Assembly: GCF_000210075.1 (NCBI RefSeq)
Contig: NC_021017.1
Coordinates: 5,889,428 to 5,953,427 of the forward strand
DNA length: 64,000 bases
Source of the DNA: Bacteroides xylanisolvens XB1A
Lineage (GTDB): Bacteria > Bacteroidota > Bacteroidia > Bacteroidales > Bacteroidaceae
Reading direction: 5' to 3'
The translations under genes and the position numbers were made by a program. Below are positions 18,002 through 25,919 of this stretch, piece by piece (position 1 is the first letter of the stretch; the number at the start of each line of letters is the position of its first letter). The notes beneath the pieces were generated by a model. It was not told where the DNA came from. It did no database searches and was given only the letters and a program-made list of their open reading frames with translations.

Positions 18002-20272
18002 ATGAAGGCATTTAAACTACTTGCACTTACTTCTTGTGTCTTGCTTGCAGCGGGAAATGGAGTAGCGCAACAGAACTATTCAAAAAGTGAAGGATTATTG
18101 CAGTACGTCGATCCGTATATCGGATCCGGTTATCATGGACACGTCTTTGTTGGGACGAGTGTTCCGTATGGAATGGTACAGCTGGGTCCTACTAATATCC
18201 ATAAAGGTTGGGACTGGTGCTCGGGTTATCATTATTCCGATAGTATTTTAATTGGCTTTTCACATACCCATTTGAGCGGTACGGGCTGTACTGACTTATG
18301 TGATATTCTCATCATGCCATTGAATGAGATCCGTACTCCCAGAGGCAATCAGGATGATATACGTGATGGGTATGCTTCCAGATATTCTCATGCGAATGAA
18401 ATCGCCCGTCCCGAATATTACTCTTTGCTTCTCGACCGTTACAATATCAAAGCCGAGCTGACAGCTACAGATCGTGTAGGCTTCCATCGTTATACTTATC
18501 CTGAAGGAAAACCGGCTTCCATATTAATCGACTTACGTGAAGGAAACGGATCGAATGCTTACGACAGCTATATCCGTAAGGTAGATGATTATACAGTAGA
18601 GGGTTATCGTTATGTGAGAGGCTGGAGTCCTTCCCGCAAAGTTTATTTTGTGTTGAAAAGTGATAAGAAGATAGAGCAGTTTACTGCCTATGATGATAAT
18701 ACCCCGCAACCTTGGGACCAACTGAAAGTGGCATCGGTGAAGAGTGTCCTCACTTTTGGTAACGTGAAGGAAGTGAAGATAAAAGTCGCCCTTTCTTCTG
18801 TCAGCTGTGACAACGCAGCGATGAACCTGCAATCCGAACTTACTCACTGGGATTTTGATAAGGTGGTGGATATGAGTGCCGACCGATGGAATAAGCAACT
18901 GGAGAAGATGACAGTAGAGACTGATGATGAGGCTTCCAAACGTGTATTCTATACCGCCCATTATCATACTATGATTGCCCCTACGCTTTTTTGCGATGTG
19001 AATGGAGAGTATAGAGGGATGAATGACATGATTTACACAGACCCGAAGAAAGCCAACTATACGACTCTTTCTTTATGGGATACCTACCGTGCATTAAATC
19101 CTTTGATGACTATTACTCAACCTGAAATGGTTGACCATGTAGTCAATTCGATGATTTCCATCTATCGTCAGCAGGACAAACTCCCTATCTGGCCTTTGAT
19201 GAGTGGAGAGACCGATCAGATGCCGGGGTATAGCTCCGTGCCGGTGATTGCCGATGCATATCTGAAAGGATTTACCGGGTTCGATGCGGAAGAAGCATTG
19301 CAAGCAATGATAGCTACAGCTACTTATGAAAAGCAGAAAGGAGTACCTTATGTAGTCAAAAAAGGCTATATCCCTGCCGACAAAGTTCATGAAGCTACTT
19401 CCATAGCCATGGAGTATGCAGTGGACGACTGGGGAATTGCCGCTATGGCACGTAAGATGGGAAAGACAGAAGATGCTGAAACATTCTCAAAACGTGCTCA
19501 TTATTACAAGAACTATTTTGATTCTTCTATCCATTTCATTCGTCCGAAACTGGAAGACGGCTCTTGGCGTACTCCTTACGATCCGGCACGTTCCATCCAT
19601 ACTGTTGGAGATTTCTGTGAAGGAAACGGATGGCAATATACTTTCTTTGCTCCACAAGACCCCTATGGGCTGATTGCCTTGTTTGGAGGTGACAAACCTT
19701 TTACAACGAGGCTTGATGGTTTCTTTACCAATACCGACAGTATGGGGGAAGGAGCATCGAGCGACATAACCGGATTGATCGGACAATATGCACATGGAAA
19801 TGAACCGAGCCATCATGTTGCTTATCTTTATGCGTATGCCGGTGAACAATGGAAAACGGCGGAAAAGGTTCGTTTTATCATGAGCGATTTTTACACAGAC
19901 CAGCCGGACGGTATCATCGGTAATGAGGATTGTGGCCAAATGTCTGCCTGGTATCTTCTTTCATCTATGGGACTCTATCAGGTGAACCCGTCGGATGGTG
20001 TATTTGTTTTCGGTAGCCCTTGTTTTAAGAAAGTAGAAGTGAAGGTACGTGGTGGTAACACTTTTACTGTAGAAGCACCTAATAACAGCAAAGAAAATAT
20101 CTATATCCAGAAAGTGTATTTGAATGGCAAGCCTTATGATAAGAGTTATATCACTTATCAGGATATAATAAATGGCAGCACATTGAAGTTTGTAATGGGG
20201 AAAAAGCCTAATAAGAATTTTGGTAAGGCTCCGGCAAACAGACCGGTTGTTTTGAATAAGATAAATGGATAA
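18002..20272 (+). CDS. GH92 exo-alpha-mannosidase (first copy)
   Basis: A 756-aa protein with a type I signal peptide (GNGVAQ), hence periplasmic. The N-terminal beta-sandwich opens 'LLQYVDPYIGSGYHGHVFVG', followed by 'SVPYGMVQLGP' and 'GFSHTHLSGTGC'. The C-terminal (alpha/alpha)6-like catalytic part has 'GNEPSHHVAYLYAYAG' (the metal and catalytic Glu region) and 'GNEDCGQMSAWYLLSSMG'. GH92 enzymes are calcium-dependent inverting alpha-mannosidases that trim mannan side chains and N-glycans. It stands alone on the plus strand with its own promoter and converges on GH130. In B. thetaiotaomicron a GH92 holds the same place at the edge of the yeast-mannan PUL. Linkage preference is not readable. 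Confidence 0.93.
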   Translation: MKAFKLLALTSCVLLAAGNGVAQQNYSKSEGLLQYVDPYIGSGYHGHVFVGTSVPYGMVQLGPTNIHKGWDWCSGYHYSDSILIGFSHTHLSGTGCTDLCDILIMPLNEIRTPRGNQDDIRDGYASRYSHANEIARPEYYSLLLDRYNIKAELTATDRVGFHRYTYPEGKPASILIDLREGNGSNAYDSYIRKVDDYTVEGYRYVRGWSPSRKVYFVLKSDKKIEQFTAYDDNTPQPWDQLKVASVKSVLTFGNVKEVKIKVALSSVSCDNAAMNLQSELTHWDFDKVVDMSADRWNKQLEKMTVETDDEASKRVFYTAHYHTMIAPTLFCDVNGEYRGMNDMIYTDPKKANYTTLSLWDTYRALNPLMTITQPEMVDHVVNSMISIYRQQDKLPIWPLMSGETDQMPGYSSVPVIADAYLKGFTGFDAEEALQAMIATATYEKQKGVPYVVKKGYIPADKVHEATSIAMEYAVDDWGIAAMARKMGKTEDAETFSKRAHYYKNYFDSSIHFIRPKLEDGSWRTPYDPARSIHTVGDFCEGNGWQYTFFAPQDPYGLIALFGGDKPFTTRLDGFFTNTDSMGEGASSDITGLIGQYAHGNEPSHHVAYLYAYAGEQWKTAEKVRFIMSDFYTDQPDGIIGNEDCGQMSAWYLLSSMGLYQVNPSDGVFVFGSPCFKKVEVKVRGGNTFTVEAPNNSKENIYIQKVYLNGKPYDKSYITYQDIINGSTLKFVMGKKPNKNFGKAPANRPVVLNKING

Positions 20273-20386
20273 AGATGGCTTACTTATAAAAGACAGCTAA
20301 TTGTTGAAAGGAGGAAGAAGCCTCCGACAATGAAAGAATAAAGCTGGTTCTCAATATTCAATTCAGTTTTCAATAGGTATTATAAG

Positions 20387-20490
20387 GCTTTCCGATTGTA
20401 GCATTTAATTCTGCTTCGGAAAGCTTTATTTTATACTAGAAACGGCTGAAAAGCAAATCCTTAACAAGAACTTACTGTTTTCAGCCGTTT
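20387..20490. terminator. Two hairpins between convergent GH92 and GH130
   Basis: Hairpin 1 has 9-bp arms 20387-20395 (GCTTTCCGA) and 20416-20424, followed by a T-rich stretch, and would end the GH92 transcript. Hairpin 2 has perfect 13-bp arms 20440-20452 and 20478-20490 (AAACGGCTGAAAA and inverse) with T/A-rich flanks on both sides, usable from either direction. The rest of the 290-bp gap has no gene. Confidence 0.7.
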
Positions 20491-20562
20491 TGGGGAATAT
20501 AGTTTTAAGAAATAAGTACATCTTTCCTTTAAAAAAGAATGTAATCAAGACTATTTTTATAA

Positions 20563-21723
20563 CTATGGAAGCGGATCAGCTTTTGCCGGTCGTTTCGGAT
20601 CATAAACGGCTACTCCTACTTTGGAGTCAGCACAACCATAATACAAATACCATTTGTTTTTGAAGTAGACCATTCCTTCTATAAATACGGTTCCATCCAC
20701 ATATTGCCCACTCTTTTCAAAGCTATCCATCGGACGGAAGAACGGTTCATCGAGACGGGTGATAAAGCGGGTAGGATCATTGGCGTCGAAGAGTGCTTGT
20801 CCGGCAGCATAGACATTGGCGGTATAGCGTTTGTCACCTCTTCCTGAATGGTTCTTACCATTATAAAGAAGGACAATTCCTTTCGGAGTGTAGATAGCCG
20901 GAGGCCCACATTCGGTGAGATGGCTGTCGAAGTAGCCGTCACGGGGAGAAAACAGCTTTTTTAGGGAACCGTCAATGTTGACAATCGGTGTCCAGTGGAT
21001 TAAGTCATCGGAAGTAGCTGCGAATACATGCTCCTCTCCCCAGTACATAAAGTATTTCCCGTTGACTTTCTTGATAACCTGTTTCCCTTTAACAACTTCG
21101 GTCAGGATAGAGCCGGACTTACAACCCAGGTTGAAGAACTTTCCATCAAATGCTTTGGCAAAAGCAGGACCGTGTTTTGTCCAGTCTTTTAGGTTGCGAG
21201 AGGTCGCTACTGCCAGGCGAGGCACATGGCGATTCCATTGGGTGTACATCATTACATATAATCCGTCATCGGTTACGGCAATTCGTGGGTCTTCGCAGCC
21301 GCCGGGCCATTCCAACTCTTTTTGTGAATCATTATCCGGATAGAATACAGGAGTCTTTTCCCGTTGGAAATGTGTGCCGTCGGTAGAAGTGGCATAACCG
21401 AGGCGGGAAGTCCGGTGTCCGATACCGACACCTGATTTATCCTCTGCACGGTATAACACGACAATCTCACCATTGTAGAGTGTAGCAGCCGGATTGAATG
21501 TATCGTTCGATTCCCACGCAATAGAATCTTTGGTCAATGGACAGTAAAACTTGGTGTTTTCTATAGGAGATATTACCGGATTGACATTCTTTGGACGTTC
21601 GAAACCACCGAAAGCCCAATCGGGTAATTTGTTCTCTTTATGATTGGAAGACTGTCCGTAGGCAGTACAGGTCATCATGGTTGTAGCAAGTAGGAATAAA
21701 AAAGTTGATTTCATATTGTTCAT
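20563..21723 (-). CDS. GH130 beta-1,2-mannosidase-like hydrolase
   Basis: A 386-aa protein with a type I signal peptide (TCTAYGQ); Met4 (21714) is an alternative start. Five-bladed propeller signatures of GH130 are present: 'FNPAATLYNGEIVVLYRAED' near residues 76-95, 'WPGGCEDPRIAV' (the subsite-forming loop), 'LKDWTKHGPAF', 'SHLTECGPPAIY' and 'YLYYGCADSKVGVAVYD'. Export to the periplasm fits a hydrolase of the beta-1,2-mannosidase type. The cytoplasmic GH130 members are phosphorylases. In B. thetaiotaomicron the equivalent protein (BT3780) was reported to remove beta-1,2-mannose caps of Candida-type mannan. It is separated from GH125 upstream by 477 bp that hold repeats and hairpins, so it may have a separate transcript. 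Confidence 0.88.
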   Translation of the reverse strand: MNNMKSTFLFLLATTMMTCTAYGQSSNHKENKLPDWAFGGFERPKNVNPVISPIENTKFYCPLTKDSIAWESNDTFNPAATLYNGEIVVLYRAEDKSGVGIGHRTSRLGYATSTDGTHFQREKTPVFYPDNDSQKELEWPGGCEDPRIAVTDDGLYVMMYTQWNRHVPRLAVATSRNLKDWTKHGPAFAKAFDGKFFNLGCKSGSILTEVVKGKQVIKKVNGKYFMYWGEEHVFAATSDDLIHWTPIVNIDGSLKKLFSPRDGYFDSHLTECGPPAIYTPKGIVLLYNGKNHSGRGDKRYTANVYAAGQALFDANDPTRFITRLDEPFFRPMDSFEKSGQYVDGTVFIEGMVYFKNKWYLYYGCADSKVGVAVYDPKRPAKADPLP

Positions 21724-21789
21724 ATTATATGGGTCATTTATTTTTTAGGAGTCATATACTCCCTACATATAAATTGGAAAATAAATAAA

Positions 21790-21896
21790 ATGCTGTCATC
21801 TGTCACCTGATTGGGCATAAATGATTGATTATAAATATACTGCAGTGTGACAGCATGATGTGACGGCAAGGTGACGACAACTTTGCTGTCACCTTG
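21790..21896. repeat. Two inverted repeats upstream of GH130
   Basis: ATGCTGTCA (21790-21798) pairs with TGACAGCAT (21848-21856), and CAAGGTGAC (21867-21875) pairs with GTCACCTTG (21888-21896). The words TGTCAC/GTGACA recur several times, so this could be an operator or an RNA structure in the GH130 leader. No clean TAnnTTTG box was found for GH130. Confidence 0.45.
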
Positions 21897-22008
21897 TTGT
21901 TGAAAGCAAGGATTTTATTGTTTCTCTGCTATGTGGATACTTATTTCTCTATCCGGATTGGTATTCAAGGATTATCAGCCTATTACAGAAGAGAGAGTTT
22001 CAGTACTT

Positions 22009-22140
22009 GAAACTAAAAGTTCTATTGCTTGAAACTTTTGTTTCGTCAGCGGGAAACTTTGGTTTCACTTACTTGAAACTATGGTTTCAAAGGCGTGAAA
22101 CTAAAGTTCTTCAACCTTGAAACTACTTTGGAAGCGTAAG
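22009..22140. repeat. Six-unit array of 22-bp degenerate repeats beginning GAAACT
   Basis: GAAACT starts at 22009, 22031, 22053, 22075, 22097 and 22119, exactly 22 bp apart each time. In most units a complementary GTTTC or GTTC follows after 3-4 nt, giving mini-palindromes (for example GAAACTTTGGTTTC), and the last 8 nt of each unit vary. The array lies in the gene-free gap between GH125 and GH130. Units are too short and too regular for CRISPR. Confidence 0.8.
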
Positions 22141-22200
22141 CTTCAAGGTTAGAAACAGTTATCTCATAAGCGGGAATACAATAAAAAACATAATAGAAGA

Positions 22201-23646
22201 CTATTGGATACTATTCAGTAAGTCTACTTTTCCTTCATTTACGAGTTTTAGGATTAGTTCTCCGAATAGCGTATTTTGCCATGCAAACCAGGAACGAGTA
22301 AAGTTCTTCGGGTCGTTCTTGTGGAAAGATTCATGCATGAACCCTGTTCCGGCATCCGTATCCATTAGCATTTTGATGCAGGTCTTGATTTCTGCGTCGT
22401 TTTGACTGGTGAATGCTTTCATCATAATACTCATGGGCCAAATCATGTCATATCCGATGTGCGGACCGCCAATTCCTTCGCCGGCAGTACCTTTGAAGAA
22501 GTAAGGATTATCTTCGCTCCATACAAACTTACGGGTATTCTGATAAATAGGATCGTTCACTTTCACATCTCCAAGATAAGGCAGGGCAATGAGACTCGGC
22601 ACATTGGCATCATCCATTAACAGTTGGTTGCCGAAACCATCTACTTCGAAAGCATAGATTTTGCCATATTTCGGATGATTGTAAACCGCATACTTTTTCA
22701 GGGCTGCTTCCACTTCGTTCGACAGTGTAGTACATTCTTTAGCTAAATCAGGTTTCTTGTTGACTGTATTCAGAATCTCGGCAGCTTTGCGCAATGAAGT
22801 TACAGCAAAGAAGTTGGACGGAACGAGGAACTGGAAAGTTGTAGCATCATCCGAAGGACGGAAAGCAGAAGCAATCAGTCCGATCGGCTTTACAGGATTA
22901 CCCCAGCCGTCGTTGGTCATCGTATCGAGTGCACGTTCCGTTTTGCGTTGGAAACGATAAGGACCTTTCGGATCTTCTTTTCGTTGCTGTTCCTTAAACG
23001 TTTTCAAAACCTTGGCGATGGCTGTAAGCCATTCGTCGGAGAATATACTGGCGTCTCCCGTCGTCTTCCAGTAATGATAAGCGAGACGGATAGGATAACA
23101 GAGCGAGTCGATTTCCCATTTACGTTCGTGCAGTTCGGGCTTCATGTCCGTAAGGTCGCTCATCCATTCGCCGCCTTCGGAATTCATGTTGAAAGCATTG
23201 GCATACGGGTCGATATTGATACACTTGAACTGACGTTTGATAACGCCGGCCAGCATTTTTTTCAGTTTCGCGTCTTTGTTGGCAAGTTGCACGTAAGGCC
23301 ATACTTGTGCACCCGAATCACGCAACCACATGGCGTGAATGTCACCCGTATAAACAAACGTATCATCTTTACCGTCAAAATGAACAGTAGTATCCAGTGT
23401 GTTCGGGAAACAGTTTTCGAACATCCATGCCAAGCGGACATTCGTCAGCAGTTGCTTGATATGCGCAATCTGTTGTTCCACAGCTTGCGAGACAAACAGA
23501 CGTTTCGATGCTTCCGGACGGTTCGTCTGATAGTTGTTGATTTGGGTATTATCTTGTTGGATGACAAAATCACTGTTCGTTATAGCCTGCATATTGCTAG
23601 CACCCAAGAGTGCTATGGACAAACAAAAGGCTTTAGTTATATTCAT
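22201..23646 (-). CDS. GH125 exo-alpha-1,6-mannosidase
   Basis: A 481-aa protein with a type I signal peptide (SNMQA), so periplasmic. The family core is clear: 'DTFVYTGDIHAMWLRDSGAQ' (catalytic acid region, about residues 104-123), 'VWPYVQLA', 'EGGEWMSDLTDMKPELHERK', 'DSLCYPIRLAYHYWKTTGD', 'SAFRPSDDAT', 'EVDGFGNQLLMDDANVPSL' and 'GIGGPHIGYDMIWPMSIMMK'. GH125 enzymes are metal-independent inverting exo-alpha-1,6-mannosidases that act on the stripped mannan backbone. The gene is 59 nt after GH76 in the operon GH92-EEP-GH76-GH125. This matches the order known for the yeast-mannan PUL. Confidence 0.93.
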   Translation of the reverse strand: MNITKAFCLSIALLGASNMQAITNSDFVIQQDNTQINNYQTNRPEASKRLFVSQAVEQQIAHIKQLLTNVRLAWMFENCFPNTLDTTVHFDGKDDTFVYTGDIHAMWLRDSGAQVWPYVQLANKDAKLKKMLAGVIKRQFKCINIDPYANAFNMNSEGGEWMSDLTDMKPELHERKWEIDSLCYPIRLAYHYWKTTGDASIFSDEWLTAIAKVLKTFKEQQRKEDPKGPYRFQRKTERALDTMTNDGWGNPVKPIGLIASAFRPSDDATTFQFLVPSNFFAVTSLRKAAEILNTVNKKPDLAKECTTLSNEVEAALKKYAVYNHPKYGKIYAFEVDGFGNQLLMDDANVPSLIALPYLGDVKVNDPIYQNTRKFVWSEDNPYFFKGTAGEGIGGPHIGYDMIWPMSIMMKAFTSQNDAEIKTCIKMLMDTDAGTGFMHESFHKNDPKNFTRSWFAWQNTLFGELILKLVNEGKVDLLNSIQ

Positions 23647-23705
23647 GGTAATAGTCTTTTTTTGTTGATTAGTATTGATTATGAAAGTGTTGCGGAGAAG
23701 AAGTG

Positions 23706-24863
23706 TTAAATCTCTGCAAAGAATTCAATCAGACAGGCATTGTCGAGCAGCCATTTATACTGCTCCTTGTTGTGTCCCGACCAATCCCTGCCTAATAATC
23801 CGTTTTCATCCCGGTAGTTTTCCCAGGCGTGAAGCGCATTCTCCACCATCGCATTGACATACGCCGGATTCTTGTCAATCTTATACAGAGCTTTCAGTCC
23901 TCTGAATAAGATTACGTTAAACCAGGCCATGTCTTTATGCACTTTGACAGTCGGATCTTTCTTATCGGCTTTTGTGCGGAAAAAGGCATCTGTTCCTGCG
24001 GCTGTTTGCCGTGCATCGCGCAAATACTGTTCATCTCCTGTTTCCTCATAGAGTAATACACCCGCCTGAATCATCTGTCCACTGTTGTAGGCGTACTTCT
24101 CTTTGGAAACTTTCCCTTTCAGGTTGATGTTATCCCAGTAAAGATGGTCGGTAGGGTCGCATAGATGCTTTTTCGTCCAGGCATACGTCTCTTTTGCTTT
24201 TTCGAGGTATTTGGCATCCTTCGTCAGCCGGTACAACTTGACGCCGAGCACAGTAGACGGTGCATTGGAACAAGTATGTTTCGCTTCCTTCTGCTGTTCA
24301 CACCAAAAGATGCCACCATCTATCTCGTCGCTCCATCCACTGTAGATATATTGATACAATGCAACGGCTTTTTCCAAAGATGTGGGTTTGTGAGTCAGTT
24401 GGTAATAATCGCAGTAATCCAGTGCAATCCAGATGTTATCGTCATAATAACGTCCGTGCTGCCCGTACTTGGTGGGGTATGACTGATAACAGGCCGGCAG
24501 GCGGCTGTTATCCCAATACTGTTCCATCCCCGGTAGAATTTTTTTCTCGAGAATCTTTTTGTACTTCTTGTTTTCGGTCGCTTTGTATAAAGCCACACAA
24601 CCCGACATCATTCCGGAATACGGCCATAGAAAAGAAGCCTTCAGCGTTCCGTTCTGCTGCGTTCCGCCCGCCAGATAAGTAATTTTTTGGTCGGGATTGA
24701 CAGGATACGTTTCTGCTAGTAGTCCGTCATTCGTCTGATAGAGATTCAATACATTAGATAGAATCGAGTCGGCAATAGAAAGATAACGGGTATTTCCCGG
24801 TGTCTTTCCCACTGCGGAGGTAAGGCAAAATAACATACAGGCTACAAAACATATATTTCTCAT
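23706..24863 (-). CDS. GH76 endo-alpha-1,6-mannanase, periplasmic type
   Basis: A 385-aa protein with a type I signal peptide and no lipobox, so it should act in the periplasm, in contrast to the lipoprotein GH76 at 35895. The catalytic pair is the adjacent Asp141-Asp142 in 'RYYDDNIWIALDYCDYY'. Other family landmarks are 'GGTQQNGTLKASFLWPYSGMMS', split here by the usual helix, 'SNAPSTVLGVKLYRLT', 'YAYNSGQMIQAGVLLYEETG' and 'NVILFRGLKALY'. GH76 cleaves the alpha-1,6-mannan backbone internally with retention. It would shorten imported mannan pieces for GH125. It lies 52 nt after the EEP gene and 59 nt before GH125. Confidence 0.93.
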   Translation of the reverse strand: MRNICFVACMLFCLTSAVGKTPGNTRYLSIADSILSNVLNLYQTNDGLLAETYPVNPDQKITYLAGGTQQNGTLKASFLWPYSGMMSGCVALYKATENKKYKKILEKKILPGMEQYWDNSRLPACYQSYPTKYGQHGRYYDDNIWIALDYCDYYQLTHKPTSLEKAVALYQYIYSGWSDEIDGGIFWCEQQKEAKHTCSNAPSTVLGVKLYRLTKDAKYLEKAKETYAWTKKHLCDPTDHLYWDNINLKGKVSKEKYAYNSGQMIQAGVLLYEETGDEQYLRDARQTAAGTDAFFRTKADKKDPTVKVHKDMAWFNVILFRGLKALYKIDKNPAYVNAMVENALHAWENYRDENGLLGRDWSGHNKEQYKWLLDNACLIEFFAEI

Positions 24864-24915
24864 AGGAATATCGGGTTGTGTGGTGAAACTTTCAGGTTAT
24901 AACTAGATACAAAGA

Positions 24916-25866
24916 TTATTTCTGCTGACGCTGTTCGAACTCCAGTTCCACCTTTACGGGGAAATGGTCTGAAGGAGTGCGCGCCTGATAAGTCTTGATG
25001 TCGATTTCTTCCGGGCAATCGTTCGCCTGCTTCTTTTCTCCCTTGCCTACGATGCTGCGGTAAGTATCCGTCAGCACACCATATTTTTTCACATGGAAAG
25101 ACGGAGAAACGAATACATGGTCGATACGGCTTTCCGTAAAGCTGTTCGGGTCGAAGTCGTTGAACGTGCCGTTGATAGCATAGCGGAAGCCGGCCTTCTC
25201 GTAAGAGTCGCATAACACCCCTTTGCTCACAAAAGCATCATAAGACTGGTGGGTCTGGTCGACATTGAAGTCTCCCGTCAGGATGGCTGGAAGCTCTTTG
25301 CCTTTGCCAAGTTCTTTCATCTTGTCCTGTACGAGGAACGCACTTTCCACGCGTGCCTTCTTGCCGATATGGTCCATGTGCAGGTTGAAGAAAAGGAATT
25401 CGAAGCCGGTATCCTTGCATTTGAAGTGTCCCCAACTGCAAATACGCGGCAACACGGCATCCCATCCTTTGCTCGGCACGTCGGGAGTTTCCGATAACCA
25501 GAAATCACCTTTCTCTATCACATCAAACTTGTCTGTGCGATAGAAAATAGCAGAATGTTCACCTTTCTCTTTGCCGTCGTCGCGGCCTACACCGATATAA
25601 TCATAACTAGGTAATGCTTCTTTCATATCTTTCAGTTGATGAATAAAGCACTCCTGCGTGCCGAAAATATCGAAATCGTGGTATTGCACTATTTGGGCAA
25701 TGACCGGGTAACGTTGTCCCCAACCGTTTCCGTTGATTGAATCGCCACCGTTGGCGTTTCTCAAATTGTAGGAGGCAACGGTGATAGAAGTAGGCTGATA
25801 GTTACTTTGGCAACCGCAAAAGACGATCGCAACAAGGGCAATTAGTAAAAGGTTTTTCAGTTTCAT
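24916..25866 (-). CDS. Endonuclease/exonuclease/phosphatase-fold lipoprotein of the mannan PUL
   Basis: A 316-aa protein with lipobox VFCGC (Cys19). All EEP motifs are present: 'VASYNLRNANGG' (Asn), 'DIFGTQECF' (metal Glu), 'FNLHMDHIG', 'ILTGDFNVDQ', 'ESRIDHVFVS' and 'ARTPSDHFPVKVEL' with the final catalytic His. In this fold the metal-dependent site cleaves phosphodiesters or phosphomonoesters. Inside a mannan operon the likely job is removing phosphate from phosphomannan side chains; the B. thetaiotaomicron counterpart (BT3783) sits in the same operon position and has, as I recall, been linked to mannoside dephosphorylation. The lipid anchor would place it on the outer membrane, probably facing the periplasm. 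Confidence 0.85.
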   Translation of the reverse strand: MKLKNLLLIALVAIVFCGCQSNYQPTSITVASYNLRNANGGDSINGNGWGQRYPVIAQIVQYHDFDIFGTQECFIHQLKDMKEALPSYDYIGVGRDDGKEKGEHSAIFYRTDKFDVIEKGDFWLSETPDVPSKGWDAVLPRICSWGHFKCKDTGFEFLFFNLHMDHIGKKARVESAFLVQDKMKELGKGKELPAILTGDFNVDQTHQSYDAFVSKGVLCDSYEKAGFRYAINGTFNDFDPNSFTESRIDHVFVSPSFHVKKYGVLTDTYRSIVGKGEKKQANDCPEEIDIKTYQARTPSDHFPVKVELEFEQRQQK

Positions 25867-25904
25867 GTTTTTATAGTTTGTTTGGTAGATAATTCATTGA
25901 TCTC

Positions 25905-25912
25905 CAAAAGTA
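25905..25912 (-). promoter_or_regulatory. Possible internal promoter before the EEP gene
   Basis: TACTTTTG on the minus strand (25912-25905) matches the -7 consensus and would start transcription about 30 nt before the EEP ATG. No -33 TTTG occurs at the right distance, so it may be chance within the 53-nt gap after GH92. Confidence 0.3.
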
Positions 25913-25919
25913 CAATATT

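Noticed and set aside
22009..22140. CRISPR array
   Set aside because: The conserved part is only 6-14 nt, the variable part is 8 nt, and no cas gene is near; real arrays have longer repeats and spacers.
25238..25543. Several overlapping frames in the EEP gene on both strands
   Set aside because: All are shadows of a gene with complete catalytic motifs in one frame.
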